NCBI GenBank assembly: GCA_949527715.1
Contig: CATEWF010000003.1
Location: 1 to 38,690 of the forward strand
DNA length: 38,690 nucleotides
Direction of reading: 5' to 3'
Source of the DNA: an uncultured Mycoplasmatota bacterium
Lineage (GTDB): Bacteria; Bacillota_I; Bacilli_A; Mycoplasmatales; Mycoplasmoidaceae
A model generated the notes under the pieces. It was not told where the DNA came from, did no database searches, and saw only the letters and a program-made list of their open reading frames with translations. Positions 30,436-38,690 of the stretch are shown in pieces (within the stretch, counting starts at the first letter, position 1; every line of letters starts with the position of its first letter). Position numbers and translations under genes: made by a program.

Positions 30436-31583
30436 TGTCACAAAAAACAGCTTTATCATTTAAAAACTTTAATCAAAATTCATCTAGTATTAATACTGCT
30501 AGTCCTTTTTGATCTAAACCACAAACTAAGAAAAATAAAGCAAAGAACATTTTTAAAGGTATTTGAAAATGATTCAAAATGTTGTTATTTGCTTTTTTTA
30601 TGTTGATGGGATTATGGGGTTGTTTTCAAACAATGGCTGATAACACTGTTGCTACAGATGTAAATATTGGTTCTGGATTAGAATTTGGTTTTGATTTCGG
30701 TCATACAGGTAACTGACTATATGATCTTTCTGCTGGTGGTTTGTATACACAATTTCATAGTTTTTCAACATGAACATTAGATTACGGCCCTTTTTATGCT
30801 TTCTTTGTTTGACCTGGTTCTTGATTAGTGTTAAATTTAATGTGAGCTTGTCACACATGAATAGGTGGATTAAATGCTTTATTAGGCATTTTTATATTAC
30901 TATTGATTATTCGTACTTTTTCAATATTAGTTTCTTTAAGATCTACTTTACAAAATGAAAAAATGAGTGAAGTTCAAGGAAAAATTTCAGAAATTAATGC
31001 TAAATATAAAGGTGTTACAGATCAAGTTGGTAAACAAAAAAAACAACAAGAAATAATGGATATTTACAAAAAGAATAATGTAAAACCATTTGCAGCATTT
31101 GAACAAATGTTTATCACACTACCTATTTTCTTAATTATTTATCGTGTAGTTACAATAGTTAGACCATTAAAGAGTACTATTTTATTTGGTATTTGAAACT
31201 TCTCTTACACTCCAATGTCTCAGATATTTGGAAGTTTTGTAAATGGTGGTTGGGTATATTTGTTTTTTGTTCTTTTAGTTATTCCAGTACAATTTTTATC
31301 TATGAAATTACCACAAAGATGAGCAAGAAAACGTAATAGAAATGCTTCAACTGTTTCTAATAAAGGTGGAAAACAGATGAAGAAAATGAATATGACTCAA
31401 AATATTTTTGCTGGTGTTATGTCATTAATAGTTGTTTTCTCTGCAACAGGTGTTGGTGTATATTGATTCTTGAATGCATTATTTGCCATTGCTCAATCTT
31501 ATATAATGCATAGAGTTATTCTACATAGTAGAAAGAAAAACTCTTCTCTTGAATCTAAATTGGATAGTTTAATTCTTGAGTAA
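30435..31583 (+). CDS. yidC: Membrane protein insertase YidC
   Basis: YidC (382 residues) inserts proteins into the membrane alone or with SecYEG. An N-terminal membrane segment at about residues 45-65 (MLLFAFFMLMGLWGCFQTM) precedes an external region. The conserved core starts at about 150 (LLGIFILLLIIRTFSILVSL) and continues through the positively charged cytosolic loop (ISEINAKYKG, KQQEIMDIYKKNNV, PFAAFEQMFITLPIFLIIYR). Further helices lie near 265 and 325-360 (GVGVYWFLNALFAIAQSYIM). Many Trp codons are TGA. The gene overlaps rnpA and rsmA by one base each. Confidence 0.93.
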
Positions 31584-32398
31584 TGAATTTAAATAATACT
31601 CGTGAATATTTGACATCAAGACAATTTAACCCATCAAAAAAAATGGGGCAAAATTTTTTAATCAATGAAAACATCTCAAAAAATATAGTTACTTCAATAA
31701 ATTTTAAAGATGTTGATTTAGTTCTTGAAATCGGCCCTGGTCTTGCTGCTTTAACAGATTACTTAGTAGATCAAAAATTTGATTTAACTTTAATTGAATT
31801 AGACAAAAGATTAAATGAATTTTTGGTAAAAAGATTTAAAAATAAAAAAGTTAAAATTATCAATCAAGATGTTTTAAGAATAAATTTTCATGAAATTATT
31901 AATGGATACAAGAACCCTATAATTGTGTCTAATCTTCCTTATTCCATTAGTTCATTGGTTATTTTAAAATTTTTAAAAACAGCAAAAATAAATTCATTTT
32001 ATTGTATGCTTCAACAAGAAATGGTTGATAGAATTTGTGCACCAGTCAGAACAAAAAAATACAATGCATTTACAGCTTTAATATCTTATTATTGCGATGT
32101 AAAAAAGACTTTAAACATATCAGCGAATAACTTTTTTCCTGCTCCTGATGTAGATTCTTGTTTTATTTCTATTCAAAAAAACGATAGAGAATATGATGAA
32201 GAATTTGATAAGTTTTTAAGATTATGTTTTTTGAATAGAAGAAAAACAATTGTTAATAATTTAAAAACTAAATATAGTAATAAAATTATTATTAATTTAT
32301 TAAATAAACTTGCTATAAATTTAACAACAAGAAGCGAAGAACTTTCCCCTGAAGAATTATTTGAATTATTTATTGAGCTAAAATCGAAAAATGATTAA
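31583..32398 (+). CDS. rsmA: 16S rRNA dimethyladenosine transferase RsmA (KsgA)
   Basis: This 271-residue methyltransferase dimethylates two adjacent adenosines near the 3' end of 16S rRNA. MGQNFLINENISKNIV (21-36) is the usual N-terminal signature, VLEIGPGLAALT (47-58) binds S-adenosylmethionine, and the catalytic motif is NLPYSISS (117-124). FLNRRKTIVNNL near the C-terminus also fits. The start shares a base with the yidC stop, and its 3' end overlaps ispE by 8 nt. Confidence 0.96.
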   Translation: MNLNNTREYLTSRQFNPSKKMGQNFLINENISKNIVTSINFKDVDLVLEIGPGLAALTDYLVDQKFDLTLIELDKRLNEFLVKRFKNKKVKIINQDVLRINFHEIINGYKNPIIVSNLPYSISSLVILKFLKTAKINSFYCMLQQEMVDRICAPVRTKKYNAFTALISYYCDVKKTLNISANNFFPAPDVDSCFISIQKNDREYDEEFDKFLRLCFLNRRKTIVNNLKTKYSNKIIINLLNKLAINLTTRSEELSPEELFELFIELKSKND

Positions 32399-33146
32399 GT
32401 CATATCCAAAAGTTAATTTAATTTTAAAAGTGTATAAAAGGAAAAAAACCGAAATAAAACATCGGATTAAAAGTTTATTTGTTTTAGATAAATCGATTTT
32501 TGATGTTATCAATATAAAAAAATCTAAAATATTTTCCATTAAATATTTTCTTGGTAGTAAAAGCATACAAATTAAGAACTGTTTAATTAAGAAGTCTTTA
32601 AATTATTTATCAGAAAAATTTGGTATTGATGTTAATTATGAAATCGTTGTAAATAAAAGCGTTAATTTAATGTCTGGATTAGGTGGTGGGTCATCTAATG
32701 CTGCTAATATTATTTTGTATATATTAAAACACAACAATATTAAAGTTTCTTTTCTTGATATGGAAGATATTGCATTAAATTTAGGAAGTGATATCCCATT
32801 TTTTATTAGTAAGTTTAATTCTGCAATAGTGAGCAACTATGGAGATAAAATAGAAAAAATAAATTTACCAAAAATATCTTATAAAGTTTTGACAAATAAA
32901 ATATTAGTTTCAACGAAAGACGTGTTTGAAAAAATGGATTCAGATGAAAAATATATTTCGAAAGTAGAGTTTAAAAAATGTTTAAATTCATTATTAAATA
33001 AAAAGTTTAACAATCATTATATATATAATGATTTACAAACATATATTTTCAAAGTTTCACAAAAATTATTTAAAGAATTCAACAAACATAAGGGTTTCAA
33101 TAAAATTATTTGTGGTTCTGGAGGAAGTATATTGTTAATTAAATAA
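32391..33146 (+). CDS. ispE: IspE-like GHMP kinase (CDP-methylerythritol kinase family)
   Basis: This 251-residue protein has the GHMP kinase pattern of IspE. YPKVNLILKV (5-14) carries the conserved Lys, GLGGGSSNAA (96-105) is the phosphate loop, LGSDIPFF (131-138) holds the catalytic Asp, and CGSGGSILLI is the C-terminal glycine motif. IspE phosphorylates a MEP-pathway isoprenoid intermediate. No other MEP gene lies in this window, and many mycoplasmas lack the pathway, so the true substrate may differ. It overlaps rsmA by 8 nt, an rsmA-ispE linkage also common in Firmicutes. The symbol marks family, not proven function. Confidence 0.8.
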   Translation: MIKSYPKVNLILKVYKRKKTEIKHRIKSLFVLDKSIFDVINIKKSKIFSIKYFLGSKSIQIKNCLIKKSLNYLSEKFGIDVNYEIVVNKSVNLMSGLGGGSSNAANIILYILKHNNIKVSFLDMEDIALNLGSDIPFFISKFNSAIVSNYGDKIEKINLPKISYKVLTNKILVSTKDVFEKMDSDEKYISKVEFKKCLNSLLNKKFNNHYIYNDLQTYIFKVSQKLFKEFNKHKGFNKIICGSGGSILLIK

Positions 33147-33148
33147 TT

Positions 33149-34597
33149 ATGTCTGTACAAAAAATTAGAACTAGATATGCCCCTTCACCCACAGGCTTCT
33201 TTCATGTGGGTGGTGCGAGAACAGCATTATTCAATTATTTATATGCCAAACATTGTGGTGGTGAATTTATTGTTCGTATAGAGGACACAGATACTGAAAG
33301 AAATGTAGAAGGTGGAATTGATTCTCAACTTGATAATCTTGAATGATTAAAAATTAAATATGATGAATCAATCAGAAATCCTAGTAAATATGGTCCATAT
33401 ATTCAGACACAAAAATTAGAAAGATATAAAGAATTAGCTAATAAACTCTTAAAAGAAGGCAAAGCATATTATTGTTTTTGTACTAAAGAAGAACTTGAAC
33501 TAGAAAGAGAGTTAGCACTTAAAAACAACCAAACACCAAAATACAATCGTAGGTGTTTATATCTTACTAAACAAGAAATACAAGACAAATTGAAACAAGG
33601 TATTCCTCATGTAATTCGTCTAAAAATGAAAGACAATGTGAATATTGAATGAGATGATCTAGTAAGAGGACATATGTGTGTCCCCACTTCAGCCTTAACA
33701 GATCCTGTAATTCTAAAATCAAATGGTATTCCGATGTACAATTTTGCAGTAGTAATTGATGATTATGATATGGAAATTACTCATGTATTAAGAGGGGAAG
33801 AACACCTATCAAATACACCATATCAAATTGCTATTAAACAAGCTCTTGGTTTTGATGTTAAAGAAATCAAATACGGTCACTTGTCAATTATTATTGATGA
33901 AACAGGTAAAAAGTTATCTAAACGCAACAAAACATTAAAACAATTTATTGAAGACTATAAATCAATGGGTTTTTTACCAGAAGCTATTACAAATTTTCTT
34001 GCTCTTCTCGGATGAAGCTCAAAATCAAATCATGAAATTATGAATATGGAGGAAATTTTTAAAGAATTTGATTTTGATAGAATATCAAAAGCTCCAGCTT
34101 TCTTTGATTTTAAAAAAATGTTATGAATTTCTAATTCATATTTTAAAAAAATTGATGAGAATAAATATTTATCTTTTGTTAAAAAATTTGTAAAAATTGA
34201 TCCATCATTGTTTCCTGGACATTTTGACAATGTTTTATTAACTTTCAAACCTCAAATTTCATATGCAGAAGAAATTAATAATTTAATAACTGACACATTT
34301 TTAGGTGGGGTTGAAAATTTATCACAAGAATTAATTGAAGTAACAAAAACACCTTATTTCAAAACATGCGCTGAAATATTTAAAAATGTATTAAGTGAAA
34401 TGAACGAAATAACTTTCGAAAATGCTTCAGAAATAGTCAACAAAGTAAAATTGATTTCTGGTTTAAAAGGAAAAGAATTATATCTACCGATGAGATTAAT
34501 CGCTATTGGTAAAGAACACGGGCCAGAAATGAATAAAATTTTAACTATAGTTGGTAAAGAAAAAATCTTATCAAACATAGATAAACTACTTAAATAA
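33149..34597 (+). CDS. gltX: Glutamyl-tRNA synthetase
   Basis: GluRS (482 residues) charges tRNA-Glu; in many Gram-positive relatives it is non-discriminating and also charges tRNA-Gln. The class I signature is APSPTGFFHVGGART (11-25; FHVG replaces HIGH), followed by RIEDTDTER. The second signature is KLSKR (255-259). TGA Trp codons occur after residue 65 (DNLEW) and in LLGWSS. It follows ispE by 2 nt and precedes the HD hydrolase by 1 nt. The C-terminal helical anticodon-binding region is complete. Confidence 0.96.
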
Positions 34598-34598
34598 T

Positions 34599-35813
34599 AT
34601 GAGATTGCAAAAAACTTCTTCTTTCATAAAAGATCCAATACACAGTGAAATTAATTTTTCCAGTCAAGATGCTTGGCTAAAAGAATTAATTGAGACTAAA
34701 GAGTTTCAAAGATTAAATAGAATTAGACAGCTAGGAATGTCATATTTAATTTTCCCTTCGGCTACCCATACTAGATTTTCCCATTCATTGGGTACTTATG
34801 AAACTACAAGAAAATTTATCGATAATTTAAATATTAAAAACTTAACTCCTAAAAAAAGAAAAACAATTCTTGCTGCGGCACTTTTACATGATATAGGACA
34901 CGGACCTAATTCACATGCTTTTGAAAAATATACAAATATCTCTCACGAAACATACACTAAAGCAATAATTGGGACTAAAGGTACAAACATTTATAAAATT
35001 TTAGTTAAGAACGGTGTTAACCCAAAAGATGTTGTTGCTGTTTTAGATAAGAAAAACAAAAATGAATGAATGAATAGCTTAGTAAGTAGTCAGATAGATG
35101 CTGATAGAATTGATTATTTACAAAGAGACTCTCATTATACAGGCGCAACATATGGTGAAATCGATGCATCCATGATTGCAAAACGAGCAATGTTTATGAA
35201 CAATCAAATAGTTTTTTCAACAAAAGCTATTTCCACTATTGAAAACTTATTAGTAGGTAGATTTCATATGTATGAACAAGTTTATGAAAATGTTCATACT
35301 ATTGCAAATGAATGGATTATTCAACAAGTTATGTCTAGAGTTAAAGAACTATATAAACTTGGATACAAGTTTATTGATTACAATAATATGTTAGAGTTCT
35401 TTAAATCTTGATTAGATGACAAAGATTTTACAATTGAAGAGTTTTTGAAATTAGATGATTGAAACTTTAGTTGTCTACTAGATTCATTAAAACATGAAGT
35501 AGATCCTATTTTAAGACTTCTTTTAGCTGAAAGAGACACAAAAGACAAATTTATTTGTCTAGATTATACAAAAAAAGCTCATCAAAAAGCTCTTGCAAAA
35601 GCAAAGGCTTTACACTTACCAGTTAAGTACAATGTAGATGTAATTAAACATAAAGCAATCTGTTTGTATCATCCTAACAAACAACCAATTAAAATTTATA
35701 ACTCATTAACAGGTAAAATTCAAAACTTTGATGAGTTAAGCAATTTGGTTCAAAAAGACCAATTTATTAAGAAAGAAAGAACATTATTAATACTAAATAT
35801 TAAATTAATGTAA
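34599..35813 (+). CDS. HD superfamily phosphohydrolase (YwfO/dGTPase-like)
   Basis: This 404-residue protein has an HD domain with metal ligands visible: RFSHSLGTYE (His62), LLHDIGHGPNSHAFE (His97-Asp98) and SQIDADRIDYLQRDS (Asp167/Asp169). The start KDPIHSEINFS and RLNRIRQLGMSYLIFPSATH match the COG1078 family related to B. subtilis YwfO, a nucleoside triphosphate phosphohydrolase. The physiological substrate here is unknown, possibly dNTPs. In M. genitalium a homologue is next to gltX, as here (1-nt gap). It is the last gene of the rpmH-to-HD chain; no hairpin terminator follows, so read-through into rpoE is possible. Confidence 0.9.
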
Positions 35814-35818
35814 AAATA

Positions 35819-35838
35819 TATAATTTTAATACTATAAA
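35819..35838 (+). promoter_or_regulatory. Candidate promoter of rpoE-fba
   Basis: TATAAT (35819-35824) and TATAAA (35833-35838) lie in the 59-bp gap before rpoE. The second would give a start near 35845 and a leader of about 28 nt containing AGAAAG (35855-35860). No -35 box is evident, and which box is used cannot be decided. Confidence 0.35.
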
Positions 35839-35872
35839 TATATTAATTTATTTTAGAAAGCGAATTTAAAAG

Positions 35873-36298
35873 ATGGACAAACACATTAATGAAATTGCTT
35901 ATGAAATTGCTAAAGAAGAATACAAAGATCAAGTATTTTCTTTTGACAATTTGTGAAGCAAATTAGTAAAACACATTAAAGTTCCTTTAAAAGAACAAGC
36001 AACTCTTAAAGGTGAATTGTATTCTGAAATCATTCAAGACACAAATTTCTTATATTCAGGAAAACAAAATTGAAGATTAAGAGAATTTGTTACTCAAGAT
36101 GAATTGAAGAAAACATTAGCAAATTCTTTATATGATTTTGACAAATCATTAACTGAAGAAGATTATGAAGAAATCGATTCACTAGCTGAACGTTTTGATG
36201 AAGAAACAGGAATGTATTATGATGAAGACGAAGAAGAAGCATTCCAAAATGTTAAAGATGCTGTTGAAGCAGAAGTTGATGAAGACGAAATTGAATAA
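35873..36298 (+). CDS. rpoE: DNA-directed RNA polymerase delta subunit
   Basis: RpoE (141 residues), the delta factor of Gram-positive RNA polymerase, aids recycling and promoter selectivity. The N-terminal half is a folded HARE-HTH type domain (IAYEIAKEEYKDQVFSFDNL, YSEIIQDTNFLYSGKQNWRL). The C-terminal third is a highly acidic Asp/Glu-rich tail (YYDEDEEEAF, EAEVDEDEIE), as in known delta proteins. The gene is followed by fba after a 19-nt gap, an order I recall from M. genitalium MG022-MG023. TGA encodes Trp in the N-terminal domain. Confidence 0.92.
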
Positions 36299-36303
36299 TT
36301 TAT

Positions 36304-36310
36304 AAGGAGA
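36304..36310 (+). promoter_or_regulatory. fba: Strong Shine-Dalgarno of fba
   Basis: AAGGAGA lies 7 nt before the fba ATG. Good Shine-Dalgarno sites are scarce in this window (the other clear one precedes the ABC ATPase at 4672-4678), which suggests high independent translation of aldolase. Confidence 0.8.
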
Positions 36311-36317
36311 AAACACA

Positions 36318-37193
36318 ATGAGAAAAACTGTAAATATTAAATCAATGTTAAAAGATGCTGCTGCAGGACACTATGCAATAGCTCACATTAATATTAACAA
36401 CTTAGAATGAATTAAAGGTGCTTTAGCAGCTGCTAAGGAAACAAACACTCCAATTATTTTAGGTGTATCTGAAGGTGCCGCTAAATACATGTGTGGTTTT
36501 AAAAACATCGTTGATATGGTTAACAATGTAATTGTTGCTATGGATATAACTCAACCAGTTGCTGTTCATTTAGATCATGGATCATATGAAGGAGCTATGG
36601 CTGCATTAAAAGCAGGATTTAGTTCAGTAATGTTTGATGGTTCACACTTACCATTTAATGAAAATATCAAGAAACTTAAGAAAGTTTTGTCTGCTGCTAA
36701 AAGACGAGGTGCATCTGTTGAAGCAGAAGTTGGTGCAATTGGCGGTCAAGAAGATGGAGTTGTTGGTAATGGTGAATTGGCTGATGTAAGTCAATGTGAA
36801 ATTATTTCTAAATTACCAATCAGTTGTTTAGCTGCTGGTATTGGAAACATTCACGGTATTTATCCATCTAACTGAAAAGGGTTAAACTTTAAACGTTTAA
36901 GTGAAATTACAAGAGTATGTAAAAATAAACCATTAGTTTTACATGGTGGAACAGGAATTCCAACAGATCAAATTAAACAAGCTATTTCTTTAGGTGTTGC
37001 TAAGATTAATGTAAACACTGAATGTCAATTAGCTTTTGCAAAAGCAACAAGAGAATATATTGAACAAAAGAAAGATCTTGATACTAAAGCAAAGGGATTT
37101 GATCCTCGTAAATTATTAAAACCAGGTACTGAAGCAATCAAAAACATGGTTATCGAAAAATTTGAAATCTTTGGTTGCAAAGGAAAAGCTTAA
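36318..37193 (+). CDS. fba: Class II fructose-1,6-bisphosphate aldolase
   Basis: FBA (291 residues) splits fructose 1,6-bisphosphate in glycolysis. The zinc and substrate motifs are clear: AVHLDHGS with His84 and Asp86, FSSVMFDGSHLPF, VEAEVGAIGGQEDG, a zinc histidine in GIGNIHGIYPS, LHGGTGIP, and INVNTECQLAF for phosphate binding. The N-terminus AIAHININNLEWIKG fits, with TGA for Trp. It has a strong ribosome-binding site, follows rpoE and ends 4 nt before a strong hairpin terminator. Length is usual for the family. Confidence 0.96.
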
Positions 37194-37196
37194 GAC

Positions 37197-37230
37197 AAAT
37201 AAATCAGGCATTTGCTTGATTTATTTTTTT
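37197..37230. terminator. Rho-independent terminator after fba, convergent with LRR gene
   Basis: AAATAAATCA and TGATTTATTT pair as a perfect 10-bp stem, extended by G-U, G-C and C-G pairs around an ATTT loop, and are followed by a T run. The stem's A-rich left side would serve as a T run on the minus strand, so it can also terminate the LRR gene, whose stop codon (37221-37223) lies inside the right arm. Confidence 0.85.
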
Positions 37231-38474
37231 ATTTTAATGTTTCATAAAGATAAACCACAAGATATCAAGAGGTGTTTATCTATGCTATTCCTGTTACCTA
37301 TAAAAATTGTTCCTGAACTATTGCAAAAACTGAAAGCATCTCAGTTTATTTCTTTTGGTAGTGAATAAAAATGCATCCTCTTGATATCATGACACATATA
37401 AAAAGCACCAGCAGAAATATTTTGCAAGCTCTTAGAAAAAAATATCTCTTTAATTTTTACACAACCAAAAAAAGAGCAAACACCTATAGAATTTAGAGAT
37501 TCGAATTTTGAAAAATCTAATTTTTCTATTCCTGTACAATATTGGAAAGCAAAGTCAGAGATAGATAGTAAGTTTTTTATACTTTTTTTATGCCAAATAA
37601 TTTTTTTTAACGAAACACATGAATAAAACGCGATTGAATCTATAATTGAAATATCAGGCAAACAGACTTGTTTTAAAGATATACATTTATAAAATGTTTT
37701 TTTTGGTAACATTTTGTAATCTACTGATACATTAGATAAATTAATTGATGATAACGAACAACAATTTGCAAAAGCACCACTTTGCATTTTATTAATTTTT
37801 ATTTTGTTAGAAATATCACCAGAAATTAAAATTGGAGAATTATATGCAAGATAATAATCTTCATTATCAACCTGATATATAGCGCATCCCAATACCGTAT
37901 TTTTTTTAACATTTTCAACATATGATAGTTTATTAGAAATGTTTTTTTTCATACAAGCAATATTCTTAGTTTGAAGACACGAACAATCCATAAATGCTTG
38001 AGCATAAATATTAGATATTATTCCTTTAGATTTTAGGTCAAATCCTCGTAATGATTTGCAGCCAGCAAAAGCACCATCACCAATTGTTAATTGTGTCTTG
38101 TTTCCTATAAAAATGTGCAATAATGATGTACAGATATTAAAAGAATAAAGTTTAGTAATAAAATGGCCGTTGATTTCAATCACGATTTTTTGAATACCAT
38201 CACAATTTCAAAAAGCATTATACCCAATGAATATTTGCTGATTTTGCTCGTTTGATTTTCAAATAATAGTCTTAATATTAGATGTTTTTTTAAATTCATT
38301 GCAATTATAAAAAGCTTTATCAGCAATTGAGAATATACCAAAATTAATTGAGTCAAAATTTAAGTGATTAAAAGTATTTTTAAAACCAATTATTACATGT
38401 TTGTTGGTGTAAAAATATTTATTGACATTGATAGAAGTAATATTTAAAATTTTATTCATATATTTTGTATTCAT
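37221..38474 (-). CDS. BspA-like leucine-rich repeat (LRR_5) protein
   Basis: This 417-residue protein consists of about eleven LRR_5-type repeats with a recurring AF-x-x-C-x-x-(I/L) core: AFYNCNEF, AFWNCDGI, AFAGCKSL, AFMDCSCL, AFANCCSL, TFYKCISL, AFYSCVSL, AFQYCTGI, SFFGCVKI, AFYMCHDI and a degenerate last one. Reading on through TGA Trp codons at 37341-37343 and 37242-37244 adds a family-like tail. BspA proteins of other bacteria and of Trichomonas are surface adhesins, but no signal peptide or anchor is seen after the ATG at 38474. The frame stays open upstream to 38517 with a hydrophobic run but no ATG. It overlaps the upstream gene by 23 nt. Confidence 0.8.
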
Positions 38475-38690
38475 TAGCCATCATAAATCAAGTTTTAAAA
38501 TAAATAAAAAAACTTAACTCATATATTCGTGTTTTTGTGGAAAATGGGGAAAAATAACTTCTGTATATAATCCCTAATTCAATCATTTTTTTATTATCAT
38601 TATCATTTATTTCAAAATCACGATCAATTAATGGGTTATATAAAAGTAATCAAAAATACCAAAAATAAAACAGTAAAATATGAAACGATT
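38452..38690 (-). CDS. Partial C-terminal fragment of a putative membrane protein
   Basis: One minus-strand frame is open from the window edge to a TAA at 38454-38452. About 78 residues are visible. A strongly hydrophobic, aromatic start (LLFYFWYFWLLLYNPL) is followed by an acidic stretch (DRDFEINDNDNKK) and IELGIIYRSYFSPFSTKT, ending in FFIYFKTWFMMANEYKIYE. Two Trp codons are TGA. The composition looks like real protein and the frame explains the DNA between the LRR gene and the edge, but no family is recognised. It overlaps the LRR gene start by 23 nt in another frame, suggesting one operon. Confidence 0.5.

Noticed and set aside
38533..38542. GTGTGG/TTTTCCACA-like DnaA box near the right edge (TGTGGAAAA on the plus strand).
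   Set aside because: It is a single copy, about 10 kb from dnaA, and lies within a likely coding frame on the minus strand.
1..38690. CRISPR arrays, insertion sequences, phage genes, rRNA or restriction systems.
   Set aside because: No regularly spaced repeats, transposase motifs, phage structural proteins, rRNA sequence or methylase motifs were seen on reading the window.

Overview
The window is a Mollicutes (mycoplasma-type) chromosome segment carrying the dnaA/dnaN replication-origin neighbourhood. It is very AT-rich, and almost every gene reads through in-frame TGA codons at positions where tryptophan is expected, for example in SecA, UvrB, PcrA, GltX and YidC. All coding regions below were therefore built with UGA = Trp. 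Gene order matches blocks I recall from Mycoplasma genitalium: serS-tmk-holB-mnmE-tatD, pcrA-fthC-ymdB, rpmH-rnpA-yidC-rsmA, gltX-HD hydrolase, rpoE-fba, and secA near uvrB. This points to the Pneumoniae/Ureaplasma/penetrans side of the Mollicutes, but the species cannot be named from the sequence alone.

Layout. 42-6029 (+): a giant two-module FtsX/MacB-like permease and its ATPase, the latter with a long basic N-terminal extension. 6031-14803: a glycosyltransferase-rich zone. A GT4 enzyme converges on a tight minus-strand operon (GT2, alpha/beta hydrolase, UPF0104-type membrane protein), which is divergent from secA. SecA is followed by two converging GT2 genes. 14857-16836 (+): uvrB. 16837-21661 (-): tatD, mnmE, holB, tmk, serS as one compact operon. 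21710-27297 (+): a small ribbon-helix-helix-like protein, a GT2-like protein without the DxD motif, an RDD membrane protein, pcrA, 5-formyl-THF cyclo-ligase, YmdB and tRNA-Trp(CCA).

27333-29912 (-): dnaN and dnaA, with a 123-bp intergenic segment that is the best oriC candidate (two tandem TTTCCAACA elements 11 bp apart plus one inverted copy of the core). 29976-35813 (+): rpmH, rnpA, yidC, rsmA, ispE, gltX and an HD phosphohydrolase, chained by overlaps or 1-2 nt gaps. 35873-37193 (+): rpoE and fba, ending in a strong terminator. 37221-38690 (-): a BspA-like leucine-rich-repeat protein and the C-terminal part of a putative membrane protein running off the right edge.

The window is almost wholly coding and has no gene-free stretch above 300 bases. 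I saw no insertion sequence, phage gene, CRISPR array or rRNA. Most genes are housekeeping. The accessory content is the glycosyltransferase/hydrolase/UPF0104 set, which probably acts in surface glycolipid or polysaccharide metabolism, the large ABC transporter and the LRR protein. Regulatory sequence is minimal: divergent promoters with -10 boxes within one short palindromic AT stretch, and two convergent terminators that reach into the neighbouring stop codon.
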